Below are positions 23,621 through 37,430 of a stretch of 64,000 nucleotides of DNA, one piece after another. Origin of the DNA: Sycobia sp. Sy_11. Lineage: Eukaryota > Arthropoda > Insecta > Hymenoptera > Epichrysomallidae. The position numbers and the translations under genes are program-made. The notes beneath the pieces were generated by a model. That model was not told where the DNA came from, made no database searches, and saw nothing but the letters and a program-made list of their open reading frames with translations. The stretch covers positions 3,025,001 to 3,089,000 of the forward strand of contig JACCIC010000049.1 in assembly GCA_018907035.1 (NCBI GenBank), in the 5' to 3' direction. How positions within the stretch are numbered: position 1 is the first letter of the stretch; each line of letters starts with the position of its first letter.

Positions 23621-25066
23621 GGAGTCCATTAGCTCCTCCTGCCCCCCCCCACCCGGAAATTGCCGGGCTTACGAGTACTCCTTCGTAGCGGTCTCGCGCG
23701 CCCGGTCGCCGAGAATGCCGCGACGAAGTCACGCCCCCTCCCTCATCTCCTTATTCACCCCCCCCCCAGCTCACGGCTATTAGGCAGAGAGGAGTTTGTA
23801 ACTGCTTCTCGGGAGATGGGGTGGGGGTAGCGCCGTGACCCACGGAAGCGGTCACTTTTTCTCCTTTATAAATATCCCCATCCCCTTATCCCTCTCGCGA
23901 CGTACACCAGGTTCGCGGGTAATAAAAAATGTCAGGCGAGCTCACTGAGACATTCGTGTGATCTTTCCTCAGCAAACCAATCTCCGCCAGTAGCTGATAA
24001 TGAAATGCTGGCAGTGAGCAATTGACCGTGGTAATTTTGACCTGGCAAAAATTTTTATGACAGAGATTTCCCTTTGAGTGGTCGATCTTCTTAGAATGAT
24101 AACGAATTGGTCAAAAATTCATTCAAAACTCCGTTAGATTAATTAGTGTTCGAAATATGCTTGCAAAAATATATGCTTGAGCAGAATCGTGAGCGAAATG
24201 GATTTTTTTTTTTTAATACGCACTGTTGGATTCTCAGTTTCGAGATAAATCGTCTCGGTGCTGAAAGAGCTGAAAGATTGACGTACATTGCTCAGAATAT
24301 CAGAAGTTTAAATCCCGATGCACATAACCGGGCCTCATAAGTACGATGAAAATATAAATAATGCGTCAGATCGTATTCATATAGTTGTTAAATCATCATA
24401 ACTTATTGTGAATTATTGAAGAAATTAATTTATGAAAGTTACGCTCGCTTTTTGGTCTTTTAAATTTTCTAACCAATTTTGACTGTCAGTAACGGTCAAC
24501 TTATCCTTCCACTGACCGTCAAATTAGAAAATTTTGGACCACCCTCGGTACTACTAGACAATCTGCTCTTTGGTTATGTTCTTTTTTTCTTCATCTTTAT
24601 TGCATCACTCTTTGGTTTCTTTAAATACTCGGCGCGTAAAGCTAAAAGTTCGAACTAAAATAGTTAAAAAATCCATGCGTAAAGTATATCTATCTGCGAT
24701 GGTAGGAGATATCATCCTAAACAGAGCCAGACTGTATGAGATGGGCTAAACGAGAAAATTATTCCAGGGATTACATTTCGGGTGTACTATGTATTAATGT
24801 ATACGAAATTATTCGAAAATCCAGCATTCTGCGTGTGTGAACGGGTTCTTGCGTCCTTCTACCGTGCACCGAAGCAAGCGCGAGATGGCATCGTCTTATT
24901 ACTACTTGGCTAGTGGAACGTGTCAGTGAATTTTTTTCTCTCAACATCTATCGTCGAGCAGCTTTGCACTTTCATACGGCAAACTTATATATATATATAT
25001 ACTCACTAACACAATATGCTGAACTTGCACATTACCGTTATTATAGCCCAGGTGGACTTTGAACAG

Positions 25067-25099
25067 CGCGGCGGAGGAGGCGGCGGCGGCGGCGGCGAG
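25067..25099. repeat. (GCG)n trinucleotide run
   Basis: GCGGCGGAGGAGGCGGCGG and further GCG units. It reads as poly-Ala or poly-Arg in some frames, with no supporting gene structure. Confidence 0.6.
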
Positions 25100-27324
25100 C
25101 CCGTAAAGCACGAACGCGGAACTTTTTGTACGAGGGAGGGGGGAGGGGGAGGTTTGACTTTTTACCTGCGCAGTATGATACTTTGAAGGTTGAAAATTAC
25201 GCCGCCGATCTATTGGAAGGAGGCGGATTGTTATTATTCCAATGCAGCTTGCATGCCAATACGTGCGTACATATCTATAACGATCGAACTGATTTCTCCC
25301 GGGGATTTTCTCTCCTCTTCCTACTTTCGAGCCGCTCAGGCCGAGGCGGAGATTTTCTAAATTGTACCCGGGTCGATGAACGCCGCGGCATCGGCGCAAC
25401 GGTGAAAGACCGACGGTCTTTTTGTCAATGCTCGGCATAATTATTCTTGTAAAAATAATCGCTGTCTACACGCATATCTGTATATATAAATATATATACT
25501 TTAGGTACATTTCGTTCGAAATATTATTAACGATTTAATCCATTGTTCGGCGGAACAGTTACATTTTCAAGCTGCCCGGTCTCCGTGAAAATAAGGCAAA
25601 ACGTATATTGAATGTTCCTCGAGCAAAAGGAAGTTGCTCCAATGTTTCAAATCATTTTTTAACGGTACAGCTTAAAAATTATTTTTATGTTAAAACTGTC
25701 CGAGTTCCTAACGGTCGATCGAGCATTAAATTAATTGCGGTTCAATAAGTTGACGATTATTTTTTCTTTCACGGGCTAATATAAATTTTCGTGGAAATTT
25801 CTCTCACTATTGTAACGGTTATATCAAAATTTATCTATATATATATATGTGTATATATATGTGTATATGTATATATATGTATGTATGTATGTACAGTCCG
25901 TAGCTATTGAAGATGGATAAAATTTTAAAGATAGTTAATTAATAAATACAAACGCTTTGGCTCTGAGTACGTGTCTTTTTTAATTTTTTTCAATATATTT
26001 CACACTGAGATCGTTAGATCGTTTTCCATATTTGACCCCTCTACTTGCATAATAGAATTTCCACAATAAAATTTTATATTCAATATTCCAATATTATAAG
26101 TAAATTAAAACAAATATTTATTTTATATCAACGTCGACATTATTCATCGTTCCAAAAACGAATCGGGTCGGAAATATCCATTCATAGGTTCAAGGCTATG
26201 AATTGATCAAGCACCGAGATTCATATTGAACTTATTATATTTTCCAAATGCTATCATTTTCCATTGAATAAGAATCTGTTCCCGCCTGAATGGCAAGGAC
26301 GACTGCAATTGAATGGGCCAGATCCGATACACAGATACCGTTTGTTCGTTCCGTTCGTTTTGAAGGCTTCGGCATACGTAATTGAAAGGAAATTGGAGTT
26401 GAATTAGTGAGAGATTAAATTGAGGTAGGAAGAAATTTGTTAAAATCCCATGGTTCTTATATCTAATTGCAAAATCACGTTCAATTGATTGTTATCTAAA
26501 AAAAAAATTAACGAGCGGAAGACTCTCATATATTACTGAGGGATGCCATTATATATATATAAATGTTGTGTTCAACATTAGTCCTATAAAATCACATTGA
26601 ATAGAGTACAAGAATCGCAATATTATTATGCTTGCATTGTATGCACACGTACTGCAGTACAGCATTGCAGATGTTTTTTTTTCTCTACCTGCGCCTTATC
26701 ATATTACTTATGTATGTATCATGTATAAGTACATATTTTTTTAAAACATATGTGTATATATATATACACACAAATATATATCTCGAAAGTTATCCCGTGC
26801 AATCTCGAAATTCTAAGAGAATTTATGTATAAAGCAAAGTGTATCGTACACAGATAGTGCCGGGGGAATTCCTCGGAGCTTATCTGGTCGGCCAATCGTT
26901 ATGTAGATCATGTCGGTTACAGTAATTTTAAGCAACGAGCAAAACAAACGAGATCGTACTGTGCACGTATCAAAACATAATGGCAGCCCGCGCGGACGCA
27001 CGAAAAAGAAACGTAAATGTACGTGCGCGTACGTATATATATATATATATACATAACTTCATGCTTATTTTGTTTTGGATAACCAGTGGTGCAAAAAAAT
27101 TTATTCAAGGTCTTCTAAAATTTGTATGCATCATTTCAATTCCGCACAGTAAAAATTTTACCTATGATTTATTTTAACAATTTTATAGATAATATACTAT
27201 AATGTACATGTTTCTATCCTATACAGAGTCTGCAACATCTCTGTAGATCTGAGAGTATCGTCAGGTAATTTTTTCAGTCGCTTAAGCAAGTTTTAGTCTC
27301 AGGTCGCCGCCCTCTGTGTTTCTG

Positions 27325-27328
<4 letters not shown>

Positions 27329-27375
<47 letters not shown>
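27329..27375. repeat. (CT)n
   Basis: Pure CT run. Confidence 0.95.
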
Positions 27376-27378
<3 letters not shown>

Positions 27379-28254
27379 CCCTCTTTCTCCCTCTAACCTG
27401 AATTAAAACAAGGCAATAAAAATGACACGCCGCAAACAGAAGATACTTTTCGGAAGGATTTTATCGATTGGTTGATCACGAATCTGATGTCAAAATTGGT
27501 ACGTCGCATCAGGTTATCGAGATATCCTATAATCCACCCAGTAAATATGTATAAAATCATTTAAAATACATAAAGCGCGTAAGTTTTTTTCAACTAAATT
27601 TTTCATCATTAGTTAATGTAGCGGCGAAAAATAATATTTTGAATATAAAATAACCGCGACTCCGATCGTCCACGCTCGCTCTCAAGAGGCTCTCCTAAAA
27701 ATAGATCGAAAAATCAAGGAAGAAAAAAACCGAAAGCAAAAAATAAAAGACAGAGAGAGAGAGAGAGAGAGAGGAGTAAAGAGAAAAAAAAGAATCGTGA
27801 ACGACTTGTACCAGGATTCAGAGCAGCTGCGGACTTGGCTAAATCGGTGGTGCCCGCCGACCAGTTCGTTAATTGCATCTCCATTCCTATTGCTGTATAT
27901 CGCCGAGTCTCCGCTCGGCAAATCTAGGTCGGCGCGCAAGTCGTGCACCGGAGAAGCAAATCGAAGCGTGAGCGCGCGCGCGCTTGCTTCTACATAAGTG
28001 TTGGCGAGCGCTGCACCACCCACGCGCACGGGAGAAAGACGATCGAATACGGGATCGCTTTACAATCGAAGTATATATATATATCGATAGGTATAACGAA
28101 GAAACAACGAGGAGAACCAATTTTATTATTATGCGGCCTGCCGGCTCGCGAATGGCGCCTTCGCGCCTTCGCGCTCAGACTGTCAGATTTGACCGGCGGT
28201 GCGTATAATGGAAAATAGCGACGACGGAACCTCTTTTTTTTAATCGGATCTGCA

Positions 28255-28257
<3 letters not shown>

Positions 28258-28295
<38 letters not shown>
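28258..28295. repeat. (TA)n
   Basis: Pure TA run. Confidence 0.95.
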
Positions 28296-28297
<2 letters not shown>

Positions 28298-28538
28298 CTC
28301 GCGAATTGTATGCGTCCAATCTCTCTCTCTCCCCCTCCCTCTTATGATCACTCGCTCTCCCTCTTTTTATTTCTTGAATCGAGCGGGTGTCGCAATTTGC
28401 GGTGTTCGACCCTGCGGTCGCGCATCGAGTTAATTAAATTTTTTTTCCAGGTCGCGTTCGTCCGATCGCTCTGCCCGGTGAACTCGGCTATAGAGTCCGG
28501 CAATCACTCCGTGCATATTATATACAGCGCGTATATAC

Positions 28539-28557
28539 ACACACACACACACACACA

Positions 28558-28594
<37 letters not shown>
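28539..28594. repeat. Compound (CA)n-(TA)n
   Basis: CA at 28539-28556, then TA at 28561-28594. Confidence 0.9.
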
Positions 28595-28597
<3 letters not shown>

Positions 28598-29849
28598 AAT
28601 GAATTCTAAAAAATAATGTTTGACAAAAATTTTACACGACTGCACTCGTAAAATTAAATATGCTAAAAGTATTTAATGTAATTCATGTATAGTTTTTCGA
28701 TAAGTTTTGTTGCATTCAGAAAAAATAAGATTATAAATTTGGGCTTACCTCATATAATACAATTGTTAGTCAATAATGAAAATACACTATTATAATAAGT
28801 AAAAGAATCTATAGAAACATCCAGATATTATCAATTTGAGTGCGTATGTATTGAAAAGATAAAAATGTTAATAAAAACGCGTCTATGAATTCAGCACACC
28901 TTCAAGGCTATAATACACATTGAGATAATATTCGAAAAATGCAAATCGCCATCTAGTGAGCGATGATACGGCTGACGTAGAATGTTGAAATTATTGACAG
29001 ACAAAGAAAAGTAAAATATCCTTACTGAAAGTTTCAAATTGCTTTGTCGATGATATCCTGCTAAAGTGCAAGACTTATCATGCAATTTCATTCATTGGTA
29101 AGTTCAATCAATTAAATTTAATGAAAACGTTAAAGTTTTACTTATTCGCGTTTATAGAATGTACTTTTCGCTTAGATTTTTATATACGCTACGAAGGCAC
29201 ATCTGGTCTCAGAATCGAACCAGGGCATCGGATCTACGAAATATTCTATAATGTAAAAATGTAAAACCACGTTTTTCGAACTAAATTTCATTTTAAAGAA
29301 CATTGCAAATAAATTTTTGATGGGATAATTGTCGAGGCTAAACGTAAACTCAAATTTGGTATAGTAACTTTTGGTATCTTACACTTGGCAGAAGCACGTA
29401 ATGCTGACGGATTAAGTAGATTGAAAATTTTTAATCAACAAAACGAATGTATAGTCTATTCGATAGGAAAACATATATTTGACACTAGAACTCATCTTTT
29501 ATCAATAAGCAAATATAGGGCATTTATTAAATTTCGATTTAATAATCATTTGATACCATATATTCGTGTTCGTAAAGGAACGTATTTTGAATAAATTTTA
29601 TATATCTATAGAAACGAAATCGATTAATGATTGAACAATAATGTATTAATCATACATTTGAATCAGATTGTACTTTGTTCTATATACATATCTACATTAT
29701 ATACGTCCAAATGTGACATGAAAACGACAACTAAATTATCGCTTTCTATTCGAATAATCATTGTCGCACTCGCCAATAGATATATTTCCACATGAGGAAA
29801 GCAACGTCGTATACTTCGCCAATACAACCTGCTCGTTCTCCGGACAATG

Positions 29850-29853
<4 letters not shown>

Positions 29854-29914
<61 letters not shown>
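29854..29914. repeat. Compound (CA)n-(TA)n
   Basis: CA at 29854-29890 directly joined to TA at 29891-29914. Confidence 0.95.
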
Positions 29915-30055
29915 CACTACCTGCATATAATATGCCTCACAATAGCACCTGTACATAGACTGTTCTACTGGTACAGCATACCACGCGCGACTCCGCCAAA
30001 TCCTGTTTCCATCTAGCCCGTCTCTCGGCAGTCTCGGGTGAACGAATCAATCGTT

Positions 30056-30059
<4 letters not shown>

Positions 30060-30121
<62 letters not shown>
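30060..30121. repeat. (CT)n, long
   Basis: About 60 bp with one CC phase slip. Confidence 0.95.
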
Positions 30122-30122
<1 letters not shown>

Positions 30123-30237
30123 GTTCCGCGTCTACCAATCTCTCGTCGCAGTGTTCTTTTGCTGTTTGTTATTCAAGGACCTCTAACCGATTGCACGCGC
30201 TGCAGACATCGTATATAACACACGCACAGACACGCAA

Positions 30238-30239
<2 letters not shown>

Positions 30240-30283
<44 letters not shown>
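30240..30283. repeat. (TA)n
   Basis: Short complementary words GCAAA and TTTGC flank it, giving a weaker version of the extended palindromes near 31 kb. Confidence 0.9.
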
Positions 30284-30285
<2 letters not shown>

Positions 30286-30398
30286 TTGCACCAGACGCTG
30301 GTTGCTTTGGTCTGTAAAAGGCAATCCCCCTGCTACCGATACAAAGGCCACAAGGGTGGGGGTAGGGCAGAAAGAGACAGAGAAAATAAACAGGTGAC

Positions 30399-30454
<56 letters not shown>
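30399..30454. repeat. Compound (TA)n-(GA)n
   Basis: A TA run switches directly to GA. The same junction type recurs near 47576, 62987 and 63213. Confidence 0.95.
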
Positions 30455-30456
<2 letters not shown>

Positions 30457-30728
30457 CGTCGAAAGACTGCTAAACCGCCGAGTAATTCACGTCGAGTTGA
30501 AAAAAGAGAGGAGTGGGAGGTGAGGGGAGGAGGTAGAGAAAGGCTTTGAAACGCACGCACTCCGCATGCACCAGCTAACAACAACAGCGACGAGAGACCG
30601 AAAACTTGGCGAAACGTCGGGAGTCCACATTCATTCCGTCGGCCCCCACCCTTTCCGCTTTTTCGGGTGACCCACCTGTAAAAATACAGTAGGACGGTGA
30701 ATTGGATTGGTATACATGTATATATACA

Positions 30729-30731
<3 letters not shown>

Positions 30732-30770
<39 letters not shown>
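30732..30770. repeat. (TA)n
   Basis: Pure TA run. Confidence 0.95.
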
Positions 30771-30775
<5 letters not shown>

Positions 30776-31135
30776 CTCCCTTGCCCTCTTCCCCAGCCGA
30801 GCATTCCGTGACAGGAAAAGGGTCGATTTCCCAATGTAAAACCATAATCGGCAGCGCGGTGAGAAAGTTTTATTTTCGCGATCGCCGAGAGGGAGCAAAG
30901 GTATAGTAATCCGATAATATATATGTTGCATACATACAAATATATATATGCACCTGTAAGATATTGGATTGAATTTGAAATCCTGTATATTATATAGTAG
31001 TTATATATATATAGTAGTCACTTTATACAGTAACGCCCATTGCGAGCAATCGTGCATTAATCGAAGCACGTGCGCGCTTCGGAACCGGAGTGAAAGGATC
31101 GAGGTATTTAAGAGTACGAATGCGCATAGACTACC

Positions 31136-31141
31136 TATAGA

Positions 31142-31193
<52 letters not shown>

Positions 31194-31200
31194 ATCTATA
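31136..31200. repeat. Extended palindrome with a (TA)n core
   Basis: Ten-base arms TATAGATAAC (31136-31145) and GTTATCTATA (31191-31200) are perfect reverse complements flanking a TA array. The whole 65 bp is therefore self-complementary. See the nearby related structure at 31528-31608. Confidence 0.85.
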
Positions 31201-31527
31201 ACGTTGAAAAAGAAAAAAAACTGATCTCTGCGAACCGTTAGATTATATTTCGATTTGTCTCCCAATTCGACCTAATTTCTATTATTACAAAGTGTCCGCG
31301 AATGAATAATTAATGAAAGCTCTAGTTACAGGTGTCGATCTCTATCTGCGTATCAAATTAACTATATCGTCATCATCTTGACGTACGTCTAAAGCAGCGT
31401 CTAGTTAGTATTATATACATGTACGGAAAGTTAAAAGGTATATAGTCACTATACTTCTTAGGGCTTTGGAAAATTCGTCAAATTTTATTTAATGCTGAGA
31501 CAACCGTTGGAATTTTTTCAAACAAAA

Positions 31528-31547
31528 ACTATATATGTATATGTATA

Positions 31548-31602
<55 letters not shown>

Positions 31603-31608
31603 AATAGT
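31528..31608. repeat. Second extended palindrome with a (TA)n core
   Basis: The left arm starting ACTATATATGTATAT and the right arm ending ATATACATAAATAGT pair at 14 of 15 positions around a TA array, about 330 bp from the palindrome at 31136-31200. Confidence 0.75.
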
Positions 31609-32600
31609 AAACAACGTAGGCGTTATAGGAGCTGTTCCAGTTAGGGATGCATCGAACATAAAAGGAAAGATATCATAATTTTTCTTTTTGAAAATTATAC
31701 GTTTTTCCTTGTAGAAATTTTCAGATTAACCAGAAACTTTAAAATAGGATAGCACTTTATTCAATACCAAAGTCAAGCCTTTCGTGTTCAGAGTCGGAGG
31801 GTTAATGTATTTTTAGATTTTTAAGTGAGAGAGTCATATAGATACTGATTAAATTATTAATTCTGCGTTGAATAGCGAACGTCCCGTATACAAAAAATAA
31901 TCGGGATGCGTCTTTTAATTTCTTCATTACGTGAAGCTGCGGTCACGCGGCAGCGATAACTATTTACATATGTGCACACACACACATTCGTACGGATCTA
32001 CTCATATATATACGTACGCGATAGTTTTTCCAACACAGTGTGAGACCACGTGGATCGCTCGGCTCGCCGTAATTATAGACGTGCGATACCATCCGGCACC
32101 GGGATCTCATGAAAATTCGTTACATGCGTGCCGTATAATTCGCCCTCCCCGGAAATTTATTCGAGGCAGAGGGGAGCCTCCGCGCTCGTTACTTATACGC
32201 GTAATCGCCCACGCAATGTAACAAACGGCGATCGGACAAATGTAACAAAAAATCCTCGCCCGCACACGTGTCGTCGGTGGAATTGCCGTTCCGTTTCGAG
32301 CCACCCTCGACCCAATCCCGTTCACAGCCGTATATCACAGCTTAGTTAACTGGAAATCTTGACGCCCTTCCCGCGTGCCCCGCGTTAAAATTATTTTTCC
32401 GCCAACGTATCGTACACCGATGGCGGTGGCAAACAAACGAGAAAAGTTCTATAAAATAAGCTGTCTTTTTAAAGGATCGCGAGTCCATTTGGATATATGA
32501 CACACACACACACACACACACAATGACACAGTTCAAAAATTATACAAAATGAAAATCAAAGGATCTTCTATTAGACGATTTATTTATAGGTAAAAAAAGG

Positions 32601-32604
<4 letters not shown>

Positions 32605-32661
<57 letters not shown>

Positions 32662-32857
32662 CAAGAGAAAAAACATCGTTTGCCGTTGTTGCAACGTTTC
32701 GTCAGCTGCGAAGCTCGTCCAAGGTTAGCTATCTCCGTTCGTAGGAAAAGATAATTAATTAAACTGTCGTGTTCGCTTCGCGTACATCGTAGCGACGTTT
32801 AAAGTCAGCGTCGAACCATATCGGGAGAGGCTCTAAGAACCAAATGCTGTTCAGATT

Positions 32858-32910
<53 letters not shown>
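32605..32910. repeat. Two (TA)n arrays
   Basis: Arrays at 32605-32660 and 32861-32910. Confidence 0.9.
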
Positions 32911-32911
<1 letters not shown>

Positions 32912-33243
32912 GATAAAAAGTCCAACGGGAATATATCTCGGCTTAGCGATCTTATTATTTCAAACTGTCGCGCGACCGATTTTCTGATCCGATCGGAAAA
33001 TCGGGCTGTATCTTGTACTATCCCGATCGATATAGATGTAACAGTCAAGTCCCAAGTATGTAGAAAGCTGCGCTTCGAATCTTTACCACTGACGCGTCGC
33101 CAGGAAGTATAATCTAGATTTACCATTGATATCGATCGATCCAACGGCAAAAACAAAACCGAAGCAAATGAAAATCCGTTTTCTTCCTCCCGCCCCTCTG
33201 CATTACCCCCTGTTTACAACTTGAAGAGAGCGGCCGCCTTTGC

Positions 33244-33246
<3 letters not shown>

Positions 33247-33295
<49 letters not shown>

Positions 33296-33440
33296 TCCAG
33301 CTTCTCTTTCGAAAGATCATCGACTGAGACTCGTTGCGACTCATTACACATGTACACTTATATATGAGCATGTAAAGCAGGTCGTTAGGGAGACGAAGTT
33401 CGACGATGGAGGCCCGATAAGAGTCTTCAGGAACTTCAGG

Positions 33441-33478
<38 letters not shown>
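33247..33478. repeat. Two (TA)n arrays
   Basis: Arrays at 33247-33287 and 33445-33478. Confidence 0.9.
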
Positions 33479-33480
<2 letters not shown>

Positions 33481-33684
33481 CCAAATACAGCAGTGTGCCT
33501 CGCGACGTCGCGAGAGGGCAGTGGGATATATGGGCGAGGAGGTGCTCGCGCAGATGTAGGGTAAAAATAGAAGAGCGAAAGCCGGCGAAAAGAATAATCG
33601 CGATATGGGGAGGGAGAAAAAAGAGAGACCGAGGGTGATAAGATCAGCGGTAATGAACCGAGCTTGGCGGCTGAACTGCCGACT

Positions 33685-33726
33685 GCTACTACTACTACTA
33701 CTACTAACTACTACTACTACTACTAC
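33685..33726. repeat. (CTA)n trinucleotide run
   Basis: About thirteen CTA/ACT units with one interruption (CTAACTA) near the middle. Confidence 0.8.
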
Positions 33727-33942
33727 CACCACGACTATAGGGTTTTCCGCCTAATGAGCGTCAGTCTCGCGACGAGGACCAGATGCAGATACGGGCCGAC
33801 TGCGAGCTGCGACTGCTACTACTCGACGAACCGTACAAGCGCTTCACTTTCAGAGTACGCGTATACATATATACGTGACCGTACCATTTGCATCTTGAGA
33901 CACGCTCGCTCGGCGAGAAGGCTTATTGTCTCGTTGAAATTA

Positions 33943-33943
<1 letters not shown>

Positions 33944-33998
<55 letters not shown>
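33944..33998. repeat. (TA)n
   Basis: Pure TA run of 54 bp. Confidence 0.95.
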
Positions 33999-34004
<6 letters not shown>

Positions 34005-34273
34005 GGGAGGGATCGCTCTCCTCGCCGCAAAGTCGCAAAAAAAAATAGCCGGGATATTGTTCGCTTGCTGGGCCCATTGTTGTAGGGTGGGAGTGAAAGA
34101 GAGAAAGCGAGATGCAGCTCTTGGATAGACCCTCCGGGATAGACGCGACCTCTAAATAACGAGGCTAAAAGAGGCTTTTTATAGCCGCGGAGACGTACAG
34201 AGACATAACCAAGGGATCGATTGTTGCGCGGATTTTTTTTCCGGCGCTCGCCTTAACGCGCGGAAAAACGACC

Positions 34274-34275
<2 letters not shown>

Positions 34276-34326
<51 letters not shown>
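34276..34326. repeat. (TA)n
   Basis: Pure TA run. Confidence 0.95.
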
Positions 34327-34327
<1 letters not shown>

Positions 34328-34740
34328 CGCGGTAAACGCTCGCGCGCGCTCTGCAACGACATATTTATCTCTCCGTCTCTATATTCTCTGGCTGTTCTTT
34401 CGCACGCGCGACGAGAGGGACAAAGCGCTTAGAGTCATAACTTCCTCTATGCCAGTGCCCTCCCGCCCACCGTCTATTTTCATTTTTTTTTTTACGTTTC
34501 TCTAAAAATATATGGATAAGCAACGCGGCGTGTGCATATACCCACGGTAATTTCGAGCCTAACAATATCCGAGTCAGAGAGGGGGGAGGGTGGAGAGACA
34601 GAGTGAGAAAAAGAGCTACAGAGCTAAAACTTTTCGTCTACTAGAAATTTTGTCAGAGTCTCGTAATCATTATAATTATTATTATCCTCTCGTCCGTGTT
34701 CCCATTGTCCGCGCCCACGCTCCCGGTGAAATTTTTCATA

Positions 34741-34742
<2 letters not shown>

Positions 34743-34798
<56 letters not shown>

Positions 34799-34891
34799 CA
34801 TATATACATATCTTTTTACCCCGTGACTTCGCTCTCGCTACTTTGTGCGCGCGCGCGTGCGCGTGCGTATGTGCGTGTGCGTGTGTGTGTG
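34743..34891. repeat. (TA)n then alternating CG/TG tract
   Basis: TA at 34743-34795; alternating GC/GT dinucleotides at 34848-34891, a potential Z-DNA sequence. Confidence 0.85.
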
Positions 34892-36195
34892 TACATGTAT
34901 ACCACTCCTCGATTATAATCGTCGATCTATCTCCGTACTCCGACGACGAAGAGCGAATGAGGGTCTCCCGTGTAAATTTATCACCCGACAAAAAGTGCGG
35001 GTGAAAAAGAAGGCGCCACGTTCACCTCAAGCATGAAAACGTCGTGCCGAAGGTGAAGAAAAATGCTCGGGACGCTGTTTTACCCTCGGATATACAGGAG
35101 AGCGTTTTACTTGTTCGCGCTGACACATTCACACATACACACATACACACACATACACAGAGACACATCCCTCTTTCTGCACGTACAAACTTATGCCCAC
35201 GCTGGCTTTTCGGCTCTGGCATACGTTTTACGTTACGTCTCGTAACGACGCGTAGTAGTGCGAAGTAGAGGGGGCGGGGGACTACAGAGGCACCGCAATT
35301 TTGAGGCCTTTCAAAGGCTGGGCTAAATCCGTGGATTGAGCAGCGCGGCTACAATATCGACGAGAAATCGTTGGATTTGCAGATTAGCGAAACGTGGCGC
35401 CGTACTGCTACGGGTCGATTGCGCCCAATACGGTTGCTTTCCTGCTCGGCTACACCTGCCCTATTCTACAGTTTTCGGTGTAAGTTGAACGAAAGTCAAG
35501 CGGATTGGATTTTATCAAATATGATTGTCGCTATACAGACGCGTGCTTAAATCGTGCGTTCATGTACCTATAGGTCGGAGAAAATTTGCGACACGTATAA
35601 TGTAAACAATAACCAATAGATTTTTGTATCAAAAGAGCAGTTTTAACAGGATCTGAAACAGTTGTTCCGTATCATGCGCAAATAACATGTCTCGGTGTAC
35701 ATTTTCAAAGATCGTTCTTTCGAACAGTTTTTCTTCTCGGTCGTTAATCCGAATGACTGAATTATTTCTGCCCCATTCTATTGAGCGATTTGAAATTTTA
35801 ACGGTAAAATCCGATACAATCACAAATACAGTCTTAACAGCAAAAGCCATTAAAATATATAAAATAAAAATTTCAAAACTGTCGCTTTAAAGGAAGGTGC
35901 GAAGAAATATTGATTTCCATTTGAAAAAAACAAATCTAGCCTGACTAAAATGTTTCTAGTTCACTATTACCATTTTCGTAGTTACCTAGATATTTCCCTA
36001 TTCCGGCGATTCCAGTTCTAGCGAGGTAAAAAAGACGAATAGAAATAATACAGTGAATGTGTAGATTTAAAAAAATCTCGAATGATACCGAGACCAGAAA
36101 CACGTAATATTTCGTACCTCTCCTCGCCCCATACCCGAGGAAAGAATCGAGTTAATAATCATCCGCGAGAACGCGCCTACGTAGGTAACACTAGC

Positions 36196-36198
36196 ATA

Positions 36199-36249
<51 letters not shown>
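36196..36249. repeat. (TA)n
   Basis: TA run with one TG interruption. Confidence 0.95.
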
Positions 36250-36252
<3 letters not shown>

Positions 36253-36519
36253 TACACAGATATGAAAAAAATTTCCATCGCCCGTCCTGTATACGTATAT
36301 TATATTATAAAAAGGGATGGGACATCTCGCTCGCGCGGCTACGTCCACGTCGGGCGCCGCGTAATCTCTCTTGGATCTATGCGTGTACAATATACGTACG
36401 TCTCTGCAGGGTGCGCTCGAAAATTCCGATTTATAACGCGCGATTTTCTTCCCCGGTGAACTGCCGAGTCTTTGTGCCGCGCGATTATTACTTTTCTACA
36501 ACGTGCGCGCTATGCAGCT

Positions 36520-36524
<5 letters not shown>

Positions 36525-36562
<38 letters not shown>

Positions 36563-36793
36563 GGTATGCACGTATGACATAAGAATGGATATTGGTGCCA
36601 GCCGCGCCGCGCTCGCTATGGGCGTAAAAAAGGGGGAGGCGTACAGAGTGAATTTCGCCGTTGGAAATATTCTTACTAAAGAGGGCGAACTATGCGGGCG
36701 CGAGAAAGAGCGAGGGAAAACAGTCTTGTCTCCGACTCGACCGAGGTGAGATTTATTGGAACATCTAGCCGGCCGCGTATATGCCCGCGTGTA

Positions 36794-36852
<59 letters not shown>
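36525..36852. repeat. Two (TA)n arrays
   Basis: Arrays at 36525-36560 and 36805-36852. Confidence 0.9.
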
Positions 36853-36855
<3 letters not shown>

Positions 36856-37372
36856 GAAACGCGAAGTCTTATATTTTACTCTCTTGCATTTTCGTTGGAA
36901 GAGAGAATATTTTCCTTTCTTTTTTTAAATACGAAATGTGACGATAATAGTAGATGAAAATATTGGATGAAATCGGAACACGGTCGGGTGGAAATCGGAA
37001 CAGAATGCCAAATCCAAGGGATTTGTAAAATGGATTTCACCCCGTATATAATGCACTTATTATTATTTTTGCGTCAAGTTAACACGCATACCTAACGTAA
37101 TCTCGGATAAAACGAGCGCACAGAGATGACGCTCCGAGTGCGATCAGCAATACACGAAAGCCAAACAATATTTGGCCTTTTTTTTCCTCAACTGACAAAC
37201 GCTACAAAGTTATTTCATTAATTTACCTGTAATAGTCATTTTGTTAAAAATAAAAGGTCAAAACGAATTTAAAAACAGCGACGATATATCATTCGTTGTA
37301 ATAAAAAAAACCGTCGAATATCGCGCAAATGGCGCGTCACGTGTGAACACGACCAATCGCTCGCGCAGTGTA

Positions 37373-37379
<7 letters not shown>

Positions 37380-37427
<48 letters not shown>
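37380..37427. repeat. (TA)n
   Basis: Pure TA run. Confidence 0.95.

Positions 37428-37430
<3 letters not shown>

Noticed and set aside
24295..24330. B-box-like AGTTTAAATCCCG
   Set aside because: An isolated match without an A-box or cloverleaf.
29190..29235. tRNA T-arm-like word (minus strand CTGGTTCGATTC)
   Set aside because: The flanking bases do not form the stems and no A-box lies at the right distance.
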